Shown here: positions 22,208-30,721 of the stretch, in pieces
How the letters are laid out: every line of letters begins with the position of its first letter
Numbering within the stretch: position 1 is the stretch's first letter
Origin: Loigolactobacillus bifermentans DSM 20003
GTDB lineage: Bacteria; Bacillota; Bacilli; Lactobacillales; Lactobacillaceae
DNA: 64,000 nt
Assembly: GCF_001434575.1 (NCBI RefSeq)
Contig: NZ_AZDA01000018.1
Coordinates: 32,259 to 96,258, forward strand
Reading direction: 5' to 3'
Translations under genes and position numbers: made by a program
The notes under the pieces: model-generated
Database searches by the model: none
Told to the model about the DNA's origin: nothing
What the model saw: only the letters and a program-made list of their open reading frames with translations

Positions 22208-23563
22208 ATGGAAACTAAATTTACAGATTATCAATTAAAGCCGTACTTGAAAAAAGCGTTAGCGGCTTTAAATTTTTACAAACCCACGCCAATCCAAGCG
22301 CGACTCATTCCGGTGATCCAATCTGGTAAAAGCGTTGTGGGGCAATCACAAACTGGGAGCGGGAAAACCCATGCTTTTTTGGTCCCGATTTTTAACCAAT
22401 TAAATGAACTAGATCAATCCGTTCAAGCGGTGATCACCACCCCGAGTCGGGAATTGGCAGATCAAATTTACGCTGCGGCTCGGCAGCTTGCCAAGTTCAG
22501 CCCGAAACCAATTGTGATCCACAATTATGTTGGGGGAACGGATAAGCAACGCCAAATCCAACATTTACAACATCGCCAACCACAAATTGTGATCGGCACG
22601 CCAGGACGGATTGCTGATTTAGTTCGGAATCAGGCCTTAAAGACTTACACTGTCACTAAGTTCGTGGTCGATGAAGCCGATATGACCTTAGACCTTGGTT
22701 TCTTAAAAGATGTGGATTTCATTGCGGCAACGTTCCCAGAAGAATTGCAAATGTTGGTGTTCTCTGCCACGATTCCACAAAAGCTGGAACCTTTCTTGCG
22801 TAAGTATATGAACGCACCTGTGATTGAAACCATTCCAACCACCACGATTATTAGTCCAACCATTGATAACTGGTTGATTGCTACCCAAGGGAAGGACAAA
22901 AAGGCGCTGTTAGCCCAAGTGTTACACGCCATTAATCCGTACATGGCCTTGATTTTTGCCAACACCAAAAAACGCGTTGACGAAGTGAGCCAGTACTTAA
23001 TTGAACAAGGGTTTAAAGTGGCTAAAATTTCTGGGGAATTAACCCCACGAGACCGGAAAAAGACCATGCGTCAAATTCAAAACTTGGAATTTCAGTACGT
23101 GGTAGCCACTGATCTAGCGGCGCGAGGCATTGACATTCCAGGAATTTCACACGTGATCAACTACGAAATTCCAGCTGATTTGGAATTCTTTATTCACCGG
23201 GTAGGGCGGACTGGTCGGAACGGCATGAGCGGCATCGCCATGACCTTCTACGTGCCAGGACAGGAACAGATCGTCACTGAAATCGAAAAGTTAGGGGTTA
23301 CCTTCCAGCCAAAACGGGTGAAGCAAGGCGAGATCGTCGATACGTATGATCGTAATCGCCGGGCACAACGGACTAAGCAGCAAAAAACACTGGAACCGAA
23401 GATGATCGGTTTGGTGAAAAAAGAAAAGAAAAAGCATAAACCAGGTTATAAAAAGCGGATCCGTAAAGCGATTCAAAAAGACGAATGGTTTAAGCGCCGC
23501 GTTGAAAAGCGGGAATCAGCGCGAGCAGAACGTCGCAAAAATCGTCGGGATCATCAAGATTAA
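22208..23563 (+). CDS. cshB: DEAD-box RNA helicase, CshB-like
   Basis: ATP-dependent RNA helicase of cold adaptation, ribosome assembly or mRNA decay. Q motif GFYKPTPIQ-like segment, Walker A SQTGSGKTHAF, the motif VDEADMT (DEAD box), SAT, and the C-terminal HRVGRTGRNG are present; the last 60 residues are very basic and probably bind RNA. ATG 22208 is chosen since GAAGGAG (22196-22202) precedes it and an earlier in-frame start would overlap nrnA. 451 residues. Assignment to CshB rather than CshA rests on length and neighbourhood. Confidence 0.88.
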   Translation: METKFTDYQLKPYLKKALAALNFYKPTPIQARLIPVIQSGKSVVGQSQTGSGKTHAFLVPIFNQLNELDQSVQAVITTPSRELADQIYAAARQLAKFSPKPIVIHNYVGGTDKQRQIQHLQHRQPQIVIGTPGRIADLVRNQALKTYTVTKFVVDEADMTLDLGFLKDVDFIAATFPEELQMLVFSATIPQKLEPFLRKYMNAPVIETIPTTTIISPTIDNWLIATQGKDKKALLAQVLHAINPYMALIFANTKKRVDEVSQYLIEQGFKVAKISGELTPRDRKKTMRQIQNLEFQYVVATDLAARGIDIPGISHVINYEIPADLEFFIHRVGRTGRNGMSGIAMTFYVPGQEQIVTEIEKLGVTFQPKRVKQGEIVDTYDRNRRAQRTKQQKTLEPKMIGLVKKEKKKHKPGYKKRIRKAIQKDEWFKRRVEKRESARAERRKNRRDHQD

Positions 23564-23590
23564 CGGTTGATTGAGAAAGGCGGCAACGGC

Positions 23591-24586
23591 ATGCAAACAA
23601 CACAATTAATGGCCCCAACATGGTGGCAACTAACAGCAGCGAAGCAAGAACAAGTTTTTCGGCAGTTACTCCGTTATTTTGTGAGTCCGTTGCTGACGAT
23701 TCAAAATGTGACCCCGTATCAGTTTCAATTTTTCGGTCATGTCCGACAGACCATGGCGGTTCAGATCCAAGGGATGACTTATGTTCTGGTGCCTGGCGCC
23801 CAACAAGTGACGTTAGGCTGGCAACAAGGTCTTGGTGCCTTGGACCTTGCTGAAGTGATCCAGAATCAGCAAGGAACAGCCGTGTTAACAACCGCTCAGG
23901 CCAGGGATTTGATCAACGCCAATACTTCGCCACAACGGGTGGTGGACATGCCCCCTTTACTGGTCGGGCAGCAAGCTTGGCCACTGGCTTGGCAGCCGCA
24001 AGGGTTGTACGAGGTCGTCACAGGCAAGTTTAGCGGGAATGTTTTCTTTGGGCAGCAGGTGTTGCCACAGATTCAGGCCTTGTTGCAACAACCGCAACCT
24101 AGCTTAGATCCTTTTGAACAAGCACCGCCTTTACAAACCGAAAATTTACAGTTGGTGCAAATGACCGACGGTGAACATTATTTGGTGTTTGCCCGCAATC
24201 CTGAAAACACCACTGCAACGGCCATTGAAGCAGACCGCCAACAGTTAGGCTTTCAGTTACCTACCGTGGATCAGTGGGAATATTTAGCGGGTGCTGGAAC
24301 GCGGAACCTGTTTAACTGGGGCAATCAAGTCCAACCAACCGGGGTTTGGGCCCAAGAGGCTAATCCGTTTGGCTTACAGTTTGCCCAAGACCAGCGAACG
24401 TTGGAATTAACCCATAACCCAGCGCAGGTGAAGCTGGGCACACTACCGGTTAGCAAAGGCTCTTTGTTAAGCGAAAATTTGCCGTTGTCACCTTACTTTC
24501 AGCCGACCGTGGCACACATGGCACAACTGCCATTAGTGGCCACATATCGTGATGTGGCCCCAATCCACCTTGAAACCGAACCATAA
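23591..24586 (+). CDS. Uncharacterised protein with FGE-sulfatase-like segment
   Basis: 331 residues, soluble, Gln-rich, no signal peptide. I do not recognise the family. The segment FQLPTVDQWEYLAGAGTRN followed by LFNWGN (about residues 225-255) closely resembles the LPTEAEWEYAAR...YPWGN block of the SUMF1/formylglycine-generating-enzyme fold. The later NVWEWTSD and RGGSW blocks and copper-binding Cys residues are absent, so enzymatic activity of that type is unlikely. ATG 23591 is preferred over an upstream TTG because AAAGGCGG is spaced correctly. It follows cshB closely and may be cotranscribed. Confidence 0.7.
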   Translation: MQTTQLMAPTWWQLTAAKQEQVFRQLLRYFVSPLLTIQNVTPYQFQFFGHVRQTMAVQIQGMTYVLVPGAQQVTLGWQQGLGALDLAEVIQNQQGTAVLTTAQARDLINANTSPQRVVDMPPLLVGQQAWPLAWQPQGLYEVVTGKFSGNVFFGQQVLPQIQALLQQPQPSLDPFEQAPPLQTENLQLVQMTDGEHYLVFARNPENTTATAIEADRQQLGFQLPTVDQWEYLAGAGTRNLFNWGNQVQPTGVWAQEANPFGLQFAQDQRTLELTHNPAQVKLGTLPVSKGSLLSENLPLSPYFQPTVAHMAQLPLVATYRDVAPIHLETEP

Positions 24587-24742
24587 ACCGCAATCACAGC
24601 CGACGACGCTCACCAAGTCTACGGCGTTCAATGCACCCCGAATCCATCATGACCGACCCAGCAGCCGGCCGCCAAATCATCACAAACTTCCTGGTGGTAA
24701 CGGCGGCAAAAGTGGGGTAGTTGTAAAGACCCATTTCGCTCC

Positions 24743-24869
24743 GGGTGGCGGGGCCGTGGAACGTAGTGGGCACGACTTGAAGCCAAGAAAATCACTTGTC
24801 TCCAAGCTCGGCCTTGTCGTAAGCGATAAATCACCAACGACAATTTCACCACTGACGGCCCCACCACCC
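24743..24869 (-). ncRNA. Structured repeat element, copy A
   Basis: Read on the minus strand. P1 pairs GGGTGGTGGGGCCGT with ACGGCCCCGCCACCC (plus coordinates 24855-24869 / 24743-24757). An internal loop CA / GTTCC follows, then P2 GTGGTG/CACTAC (24847-24852 / 24763-24768). Hairpin P3 is TTGTCGT/ACGACAA (24814-24843). Hairpin P4 (24776-24806) is CTTGGAG/CTTCAAG with inner CAAG/CTTG and loop TGATTTT. Copies B and C share the design with different stem sequences. It could be an RNA or a single-strand DNA fold; no known family is recognised. Confidence 0.75.
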
Positions 24870-25219
24870 TCCGCTGCATTAGGTTGGCGCTTCGATTCGT
24901 CATTAAGGCGCAGCACATTGATTATGTTTTGGCGGCGCTGGTTGGTCAGTGCCGGCGTTTTGAGCGTGATTTGTAAGTGAACTTGTATGAATTGTGCTGA
25001 CGTGCGGCACAATATTTTGCGAAAGTAATGCACTTGCTAACGTCGTTTTACGTGACTTAGTGAAAAATTATTAATAGTGATAGGAGCAATTGTCTGTGAA
25101 GCAGATCTTGCTTGTTCGGTGTGGTTAGTTAGCACAATTTTCGTTGGCTAATTCAGCAACTTGTAATTCAACTTTCGGTCGCTTTATGACAAAAAAATAC
25201 CAGTCAGAATGGAGCAGAA
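24870..25219. other. Gap between repeat copies A and C
   Basis: About 350 nt with no gene I can support. A minus-strand frame (starting near 25033) reads into copy A, but its second half is merely the translation of the repeat. TTGTAA (25161-25166), 17 nt, TTATGA is a weak promoter-like pair pointing toward copy C. Confidence 0.35.
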
Positions 25220-25360
25220 CACGGCGTGGTCGTCAGCCGTGACAGTGATACTTAGCGATTTATCGCTTAGTAGTCACGCGAGACGGAGGAAATTCACTTT
25301 TGGTGATTTTCCAAAAGTTAGTTCCGTAGCGAGCCACAGCGTTCCACGACCTAAGCCGTG
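25220..25360 (+). ncRNA. Structured repeat element, copy C
   Basis: P1 is CACGGC-gt-GGTCGT (25220-25233) with ACGACC-taa-GCCGTG (25346-25360). Loop CA (25234-25235) faces GTTCC (25341-25345). P2 is GCCGTG (25236-25241) / CACAGC (25335-25340). P3 is the 10-bp hairpin ACTTAGCGAT / ATCGCTTAGT (25250-25271). P4 is ACTTTTGG-TGATTTT-CCAAAAGT (25296-25318). It lies upstream of, and outside, the alaS promoter, so it is not part of the alaS leader. A truncated 3' tail of another copy (D) follows at 25392-25431. Confidence 0.75.
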
Positions 25361-25494
25361 TGGCGCGGAATGCACTCGACGTGCTAACCTTGCGTTCCAC
25401 GGCCCCCGCCACCCGGAGCGAAATGGGTCTTACCATCTAAAACATTCAAAAAATAAATCATGAAAAACTGTGTCGGCTGAGCATGCGGCCAAGG

Positions 25495-25523
25495 TTGACA
25501 CAATGCCGTTAAAACAGTATAAT
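25495..25523 (+). promoter_or_regulatory. alaS promoter
   Basis: TTGACA (25495-25500), 17 nt spacer, TATAAT (25518-25523): both boxes are perfect consensus. Transcription would start near 25530 and produce the T-box leader. Confidence 0.9.
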
Positions 25524-25529
25524 TCATGC

Positions 25530-25743
25530 AGAAAATAGTTAATGACAGGATAACGACTAAGTCAACACCGTTCAGGAAGATTGGGCGACTGTGAACCAAT
25601 CCGGTATGTGACTTTAGCCTGCTCCCTGGCCCAGTAATGGGAATTGCGGACTCAGCGTTAACGAGTTTAAGAGGGAACGATGAACATCGTTGCAATCAAG
25701 GTGGTACCGCGCGTAGGCGTCCTTGAAAGCAACGGTGTTTTTT
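25530..25743 (+). promoter_or_regulatory. T-box leader of alaS
   Basis: AAGGTGGTACCGCG (25698-25711) is the conserved T-box sequence. The terminator pairs CATCGTTGC (25685-25693) with GCAACGGTG (25729-25737), then six T. A Stem I-like arm pairs CTAAGTCA with TGACTTTAG. Just 3' of it lie alanine codons GCC (25617-25619) and GCT (25621-25623), either of which could be the specifier; I could not decide between them. Known mechanism: uncharged tRNA-Ala stabilises the antiterminator. Confidence 0.92.
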
Positions 25744-25769
25744 ATATTCTGTCATGAAAGGGAGAAAAA

Positions 25770-28412
25770 ATGAAAAAACTAAGCAGTGGTCAAATTCGCC
25801 AAATGTACCTTGATTTCTTCAAAAGTAAGGGCCATGATATTGAACCTTCCGCTTCATTAGTCCCAGTCGACGATCCATCTTTATTGTGGATCAACTCTGG
25901 GGTTGCCACCATGAAGAAGTATTTTGAAGGGCGCGTGGTGCCTAAAAACCCGCGGTTAACCTCATCCCAAAAAAGTATCCGGACCAATGATATTGAAAAC
26001 GTTGGGAAAACCGCACGGCACCAAACTTTATTTGAAATGCTCGGGAACTTTTCAGTTGGCGATTATTTCAAAAAAGAAGCCATTCCTTGGGCCTGGGAAT
26101 TTTTAACTAGCCCTGATTGGATGGCATTTGACCCTGAAAAATTATACATTACGGTTTATCCAGACGATAAATTGGCCAAAGAACTCTGGCTTAAAACCGG
26201 CGTTCAAGCAGATCATATTTATGAAGATGACGACAACTTCTGGGATATTGGTGAAGGGCCTTCAGGTCCCGATTCAGAGATTTTCTACGATCGTGGTCAA
26301 GCCATGAATAACGTCCCAGAAGATGATCCTGAAAATTATCCTGGTGGCGAGAATGAACGTTATTTGGAAGTTTGGAATATTGTCTTTTCCGAATTTAACC
26401 ATAAACCAGACGGGACTTACGAACCACTACCCCATCAAAACATTGATACGGGCATGGGGTTGGAACGACTGGTTTCCGTGGTCCAAGGGGCTAAAACCAA
26501 CTTTGAAACAGACTTATTCTTACCGATCATCAAAAAAACAGAGGCCTTTAGCGCAGGGAAAAAATACAATGCCAACGCCCAAGATGACGTTTCCTTTAAA
26601 GTCATTGCCGATCACGCCCGGGCTGTTACCTTTGCCATTGGTGATGGGGCGTTGCCTTCAAATGAAGGTCGTGGCTATGTGATTCGGCGGTTGATCCGGC
26701 GGGCCATTGTGCACGGTAAAAAGTTAGGCATTAACGAAGCCTTCTTATATAAGTTGGTTCCGGTTGTTGGTGAGATCATGCAATCTTATTATCCAGAAGT
26801 TTTGGAACAAAAAGATTACATTGCCAACATTATCAAATCTGAAGAAGATCGCTTTAACAATACGTTAAATGATGGTTTGAAGTTATTGGACAAAACCATT
26901 GCGGCTGCTAAGCAAACCCCTGATAAGACCATTGCAGGGGCCCAAGCCTTTAAGCTGTTTGATACTTACGGTTTCCCATTTGAATTAACTAAAGAACAAG
27001 CGACAGATGCTGGTTTGACGGTTGACGAAGCTGGCTTTAATGCTGAAATGCAGGCCCAAAAAGACCGCGCACGGGCTGCTCGGAACCAAGATAACGGGAT
27101 GGGCGTGCAAAGTGGCTTGTTGTTGGATGTCAAAGACCCAAGTACCTTTACAGGTTGGGATCATTTAAACAGCGACGATGCTGAACTAGAAGTTTTAGTC
27201 CAAGACCAAAGCTTAGTGGCTGCTGTGCAAACTGGTACCGCACAGTTGATCTTCTCTGAAACACCTTTCTACGCTGAAATGGGTGGTCAAGTTGGTGATC
27301 ACGGGGTGATCTTAGATGCTAACGGGACCAAAGTAGCCGACGTCACAGACGTACAACATGCACCAAACGGTCAAAACTTGCACACGGTAACTGTATTAGC
27401 ACCGTTAAGCAAAGGCAGTCATTATCAATTGCAAGTGGACCCAACTTTCCGGCGTTTAGTGTCCCAAAACCATACGGCAACTCATTTGTTGGATCAGGCT
27501 CTACGCGACGTTTTAGGCGAACATGTGCGTCAAGCCGGCTCATTGGTTGAACCCGATTACTTGCGGTTTGACTTTACCCATGCTGGCCAAACCAGTCCAG
27601 ACGAATTAAAGCAAATCGAACGGATCGTCAACGAAAAGATCTGGGCAGCATTGCCAATTAGCTGGGTTGTAACCGACATTGAATCTGCTAAGAAGATGGG
27701 CGCCATTGCCATTTTCACTGAAAAGTATGGCGATGAAGTGCGGGTGGTTTCTATTGGGGACTACTCGCGTGAGTTTGATGGTGGGACCCATGCCAACAAT
27801 ACCGCTGAATTAGGCCTGTTTAAGATCACCAGTGAAACTGGGACTGGGGCTGGTGTTCGGCGGATCGAAGCCGTGACGGCTAAGGCAGCGTTTGACTTCC
27901 TAGGCCAACGGGAAGCTTGGTTACAGGACACCGCTGATTTGTTGAAAGAACCACAAATCAAGGCTGTTCCACACAAAGTGGAACAGTTACAAGCGCAATT
28001 AAAAGCAGCTAATCGCGAAATTGAAAGCTTACAGGCTAAAGCAGCCCAAGCTCAAGCTGGCGATGTGTTTAAACAAGTCCAAACGATCGGGGCTACGACT
28101 TTAGTCGCCGCTGAAGTCAACGTAGCGGATATGAATCAATTACGCCAAATGGCAGATGACTGGAAGCAAAAATCAGCTTCTGATGTGTTAGTTTTAGGCA
28201 CTGAAGTCAAAGGCAAAGCTAACTTGATCGTTGCAGTGAGTCCAGCTGGTGTAAAGCGTGGTTTAAAGGCCGGCGATTTGATCAAAGCCATTGCACCTAA
28301 AGTCGGTGGTGGTGGCGGTGGCCGTCCGGATATGGCCCAAGCTGGTGGGAAGAACCCAGCTGGGATTCAGGACGCCTTAAAGGCTGCCGCTGATTTCTTA
28401 GCACAGGCTTAA
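25770..28412 (+). CDS. alaS: Alanyl-tRNA synthetase
   Basis: Charges tRNA-Ala and edits mischarged Ser/Gly. The N-terminal class II catalytic domain, the tRNA recognition region, the editing domain with zinc-type HTATHLLDQAL (near residue 570), a coiled coil and the C-terminal DHHA1 region with its Gly-rich GGGGGGRPDMAQAGG are all present. 880 residues is standard. GGGAG lies before ATG 25770. Expression depends on tRNA-Ala charging through the T-box upstream. Confidence 0.98.
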   Translation: MKKLSSGQIRQMYLDFFKSKGHDIEPSASLVPVDDPSLLWINSGVATMKKYFEGRVVPKNPRLTSSQKSIRTNDIENVGKTARHQTLFEMLGNFSVGDYFKKEAIPWAWEFLTSPDWMAFDPEKLYITVYPDDKLAKELWLKTGVQADHIYEDDDNFWDIGEGPSGPDSEIFYDRGQAMNNVPEDDPENYPGGENERYLEVWNIVFSEFNHKPDGTYEPLPHQNIDTGMGLERLVSVVQGAKTNFETDLFLPIIKKTEAFSAGKKYNANAQDDVSFKVIADHARAVTFAIGDGALPSNEGRGYVIRRLIRRAIVHGKKLGINEAFLYKLVPVVGEIMQSYYPEVLEQKDYIANIIKSEEDRFNNTLNDGLKLLDKTIAAAKQTPDKTIAGAQAFKLFDTYGFPFELTKEQATDAGLTVDEAGFNAEMQAQKDRARAARNQDNGMGVQSGLLLDVKDPSTFTGWDHLNSDDAELEVLVQDQSLVAAVQTGTAQLIFSETPFYAEMGGQVGDHGVILDANGTKVADVTDVQHAPNGQNLHTVTVLAPLSKGSHYQLQVDPTFRRLVSQNHTATHLLDQALRDVLGEHVRQAGSLVEPDYLRFDFTHAGQTSPDELKQIERIVNEKIWAALPISWVVTDIESAKKMGAIAIFTEKYGDEVRVVSIGDYSREFDGGTHANNTAELGLFKITSETGTGAGVRRIEAVTAKAAFDFLGQREAWLQDTADLLKEPQIKAVPHKVEQLQAQLKAANREIESLQAKAAQAQAGDVFKQVQTIGATTLVAAEVNVADMNQLRQMADDWKQKSASDVLVLGTEVKGKANLIVAVSPAGVKRGLKAGDLIKAIAPKVGGGGGGRPDMAQAGGKNPAGIQDALKAAADFLAQA

Positions 28413-28496
28413 GTACGACTGCTTTTAGAGGAAATAGCGTCTTCACGGCGTTAGATTGCCTTTCGTGTGAATTGTCACATAAATTTAATATTTAGC

Positions 28497-28540
28497 AAAA
28501 GGCATCAGTTCTGGTGGTTAAAATCAGGCTGATGCCTTTT
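28497..28540 (+). terminator. alaS terminator
   Basis: AAAAGGCATCAG (28497-28508) pairs with CTGATGCCTTTT (28529-28540) around a 20-nt loop. Because both ends are A- and T-rich it could act in both directions. Confidence 0.85.
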
Positions 28541-28591
28541 GTGACGCGACTTTAACCGGTATTGACCGATTAAAACGCTGGGGCAGCTTCG

Positions 28592-28620
28592 TTGAGAGTT
28601 CGCCGGTTTTCGAGTAGAAT
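28592..28620 (+). promoter_or_regulatory. ireB operon promoter
   Basis: TTGAGA (28592-28597), 17 nt spacer, TAGAAT (28615-28620), 39 nt before ireB. Confidence 0.7.
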
Positions 28621-28658
28621 ATAGAGTGGAATGATTAGGTAAAGGCGAGGTGTTAGGG

Positions 28659-28919
28659 ATGAGTTCATTAGATGAAACTGTCAGCTTTGATTTTGGCCGT
28701 GAACAACCCAAGGATGTCAAAGAAACGTTAGAAACGGTTTATCAAGCATTAGCAGATAAAGGCTATAATCCAATCAACCAAATCGTAGGCTATCTACTGT
28801 CTGGCGATCCGGCCTATATTCCGCGTTACAATGACGCGCGTAATTTGATTCGGCGGTTCGAACGGGACGAGATCATAGAAGAGTTAGTACGACATTATTT
28901 GAAGAAGGACGGTCTTTAA
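28659..28919 (+). CDS. ireB: IreB family regulatory phosphoprotein (UPF0297)
   Basis: Small cytosolic protein starting [13 protein letters not shown], the invariant N-terminus of the family whose Thr residues are phosphorylated by the PASTA kinase IreK/PrkC in Enterococcus. 86 residues. ATG 28659 is preferred to GTG 28650 because GAGGTG is spaced properly and MSSLDET is conserved. First gene of ireB-yqgF-yrzB; its stop overlaps the start of yqgF. Confidence 0.93.
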   Translation: MSSLDETVSFDFGREQPKDVKETLETVYQALADKGYNPINQIVGYLLSGDPAYIPRYNDARNLIRRFERDEIIEELVRHYLKKDGL

Positions 28920-29350
28920 TGCGTTATTTAGGGTTGGATGTTGGCTCACGAACAGTTGGTGTGGCGGTTAGCGATTTACTGGGCTGGACGGCACAAGGTG
29001 TGGAGATCATTCGCATCAATGAAGACGAAGCAGAATTTGGCTTAGACCGTGTTGCGGAATTGGTCAAAGCTTACGATGTGACCAACTTTGTGGTCGGGTT
29101 GCCAAAGAACATGAACAATAGTATTGGGCCACGGGCAGAAGCGTCGCAGGCTTATGGTAAAATGCTAACGGAGCGCTTTGGTTTACCAGTGGACTTTATT
29201 GACGAGCGACTGACCACCGTTGAAGCGGAACGGATGTTGATCAGTCAAGCCAACACTTCGCGCCAAAAACGCAAAAAAGTCATTGATAAATTAGCAGCAG
29301 TGATGATCTTACAAAATTATTTAGATCGCGCAGCAAACCAAAAATCATAA
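28919..29350 (+). CDS. yqgF: YqgF/RuvX Holliday junction resolvase-like nuclease
   Basis: RNase H-fold protein. The N-terminus [18 protein letters not shown] holds the first catalytic Asp, and [15 protein letters not shown] and [13 protein letters not shown] hold further conserved acidic residues. Family members process 16S rRNA 5' ends in E. coli. ATG 28919 overlaps the last base of the ireB stop, a tight translational link. Confidence 0.95.
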   Translation: MRYLGLDVGSRTVGVAVSDLLGWTAQGVEIIRINEDEAEFGLDRVAELVKAYDVTNFVVGLPKNMNNSIGPRAEASQAYGKMLTERFGLPVDFIDERLTTVEAERMLISQANTSRQKRKKVIDKLAAVMILQNYLDRAANQKS

Positions 29351-29363
29351 AAGAGGTGGCATA

Positions 29364-29678
29364 ATGGCCAATAACCAACAAGTACCAGACAATGATGACG
29401 AACGTCAAATCACCTTAGTGGATGAACAAGGTAACGAAGAACTTTACGAAATCTTATTTACTTTTGATTCAGAAGATTTTGGCAAGTCTTACGTGTTACT
29501 TTATCCAGCTGGTGCTGCTGAAGATGAAGACGTTGATATTCAGGCGTTTTCTTTCAAGAGTTCTGATAAAGGGGATCCCGCTGAAGGCGATTTATTCCCG
29601 ATTGAATCCGATGAAGAATGGGACATGGTTGAGGAAGTGTTAAACACATTCTTAGCCGATGATGATCATCGCGATTAG
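29364..29678 (+). CDS. yrzB: DUF1292 protein (YrzB-like)
   Basis: Acidic 104-residue protein of unknown function. The order ireB-yqgF-DUF1292 is conserved across Firmicutes. Segment [17 protein letters not shown] at the N-terminus fits the family. AGAGGTGG precedes ATG 29364. Confidence 0.88.
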   Translation: MANNQQVPDNDDERQITLVDEQGNEELYEILFTFDSEDFGKSYVLLYPAGAAEDEDVDIQAFSFKSSDKGDPAEGDLFPIESDEEWDMVEEVLNTFLADDDHRD

Positions 29679-29701
29679 GTAAACAAGTGCGATCAGAGAG
29701 T

Positions 29702-29760
29702 GGTTTAAAGGTGTTTTGTGGCAACCAACAGGGGTTGCTGGCCTTTAAGCCATTTTCTTT
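29702..29760 (+). terminator. Hairpin ending the ireB operon
   Basis: Long stem with TTAAAGG / CCTTTAA outer arms and an inner GGCAACC / GGGTTGCT-type hairpin, followed by a T-rich stretch. The T-run is interrupted, so termination may be partial. Confidence 0.6.
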
Positions 29761-29850
29761 TTCAATTGGCGTGACTGTTTATTTTTGGGAAAGCATGCTA
29801 AAATATAACACGTTTATTTTTGTGACAAATCACAGAATGGGGGGCCTAGC

Positions 29851-30114
29851 ATGGCCGAAGAAAAAAGACGCTTTAAAATTCAAATTGGAAACAAAACCTA
29901 TACGATCGTTGGTGCAGCTAGTGCGGCCCACATGCAGGCGGTTAGCCGAGTGGTCAACGACCAGTTGACACAAATTAAGGCAGCGGGGAATTTATCCACT
30001 GAAACGGCGGCAACGTTGTTGGCCATTAACACGGCCTCGAAGCAGTTAAAACTGCAAGCGCAAGTCGATGCGCTGACGGCACAGTTAAAAGAACTGAAAA
30101 GTGAGGTTCAATAG
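29851..30114 (+). CDS. zapA: Cell division protein ZapA
   Basis: 87-residue FtsZ-ring stabiliser: a short beta/alpha head (RFKIQIGNKTYTIVG) and a C-terminal coiled-coil helix (KLQAQVDALTAQLKELKSE). A TGCTAAAAT extended -10 box lies about 50 nt upstream. It is followed directly by cvpA and mutS2, the conserved Firmicute order. Confidence 0.92.
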   Translation: MAEEKRRFKIQIGNKTYTIVGAASAAHMQAVSRVVNDQLTQIKAAGNLSTETAATLLAINTASKQLKLQAQVDALTAQLKELKSEVQ

Positions 30115-30118
30115 GTTT

Positions 30119-30652
30119 ATGTGGACAATTTTGATTTTATTATTGCTGGTATACGCTTATTATGCCGGTCGGCGTCGCGGTCTGATGCTACAGCTCGTGT
30201 ATTCTGGCGGCTATTTATTAACGTTTTTGATTGCACGACTGAGTTATTTAAGTTTAGCGCCACATTTAACGTTATGGGTGCCTTATCAGTCGGCAGATCT
30301 TTCTAGCAAGTTTGCTTTTTTCAGTCAAAAAACTGGGTTTAAGTTGGACAAGGCCTTTTATGCGGCGTGTGCGTTTATGCTGATTATGGTAATCGGCTGG
30401 GCGCTGGTGCGGTTTGTGGGTATTTTATCCAGTCAATTGACCTTTTACCCCTTAAAACAACAACAAAGTTTGATCGGTGGTGCAGTGCTAAATGTGGTGA
30501 CGGTGTACGTCGGCATCTACTTGGTTTTAACCGTGCTCACGTTATTCCCGTTACCACTGTTCCAAAATGCGTTTATGCATTCTTGGTTCTTAAAAGGGAT
30601 GATCAAATTAACGCCGATCCCAGCCCTGTCATGGTGGCTGGCGGCGATTTAG
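30119..30652 (+). CDS. cvpA: CvpA family membrane protein
   Basis: 177 residues with four hydrophobic helices (about 1-18, 25-45, 78-100, 118-145). The pattern and position between zapA and mutS2 match the CvpA family (colicin V production protein homologue; role in envelope maintenance). ATG 30119 directly after the zapA stop is the most reasonable start; an upstream GTG overlaps zapA. Confidence 0.88.
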   Translation: MWTILILLLLVYAYYAGRRRGLMLQLVYSGGYLLTFLIARLSYLSLAPHLTLWVPYQSADLSSKFAFFSQKTGFKLDKAFYAACAFMLIMVIGWALVRFVGILSSQLTFYPLKQQQSLIGGAVLNVVTVYVGIYLVLTVLTLFPLPLFQNAFMHSWFLKGMIKLTPIPALSWWLAAI

Positions 30653-30668
30653 AATCGGATTTAAAGTG

Positions 30669-30694
30669 CGGCAGGTCAGGCGGCCTGCCGTCTT
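30669..30694 (+). terminator. GC-rich hairpin between cvpA and mutS2
   Basis: CGGCAGG (30669-30675) pairs with CCTGCCG (30684-30690) followed by TCTTTT. The weak T-run and the closeness of mutS2 suggest partial termination or attenuation. Confidence 0.5.
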
Positions 30695-30721
30695 TTGTGA
30701 TAAAAGGAAAGGATGTTTGGT

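Larger units (their letters stand above)
24726..25431. repeat. Inverted repeat arms around a 700-bp non-coding segment
   Basis: The plus-strand sequence at 24726-24763 recurs as its reverse complement at 25393-25431 with a single extra base. The arms are the 3' ends of two oppositely oriented structured elements (copy A and a truncated tail, D). Between them lie copy C and about 320 nt with no recognisable gene. This could be a composite of separate insertions or a small mobile unit with inverted ends; I see no transposase. Confidence 0.7.

Noticed and set aside
24549..25463. Several open frames of 80-140 codons on both strands in the 24.6-25.5 kb gap
   Set aside because: They read through the structured repeats, have Pro/Ser-rich composition, lack suitable ribosome binding sites and overlap each other on both strands.
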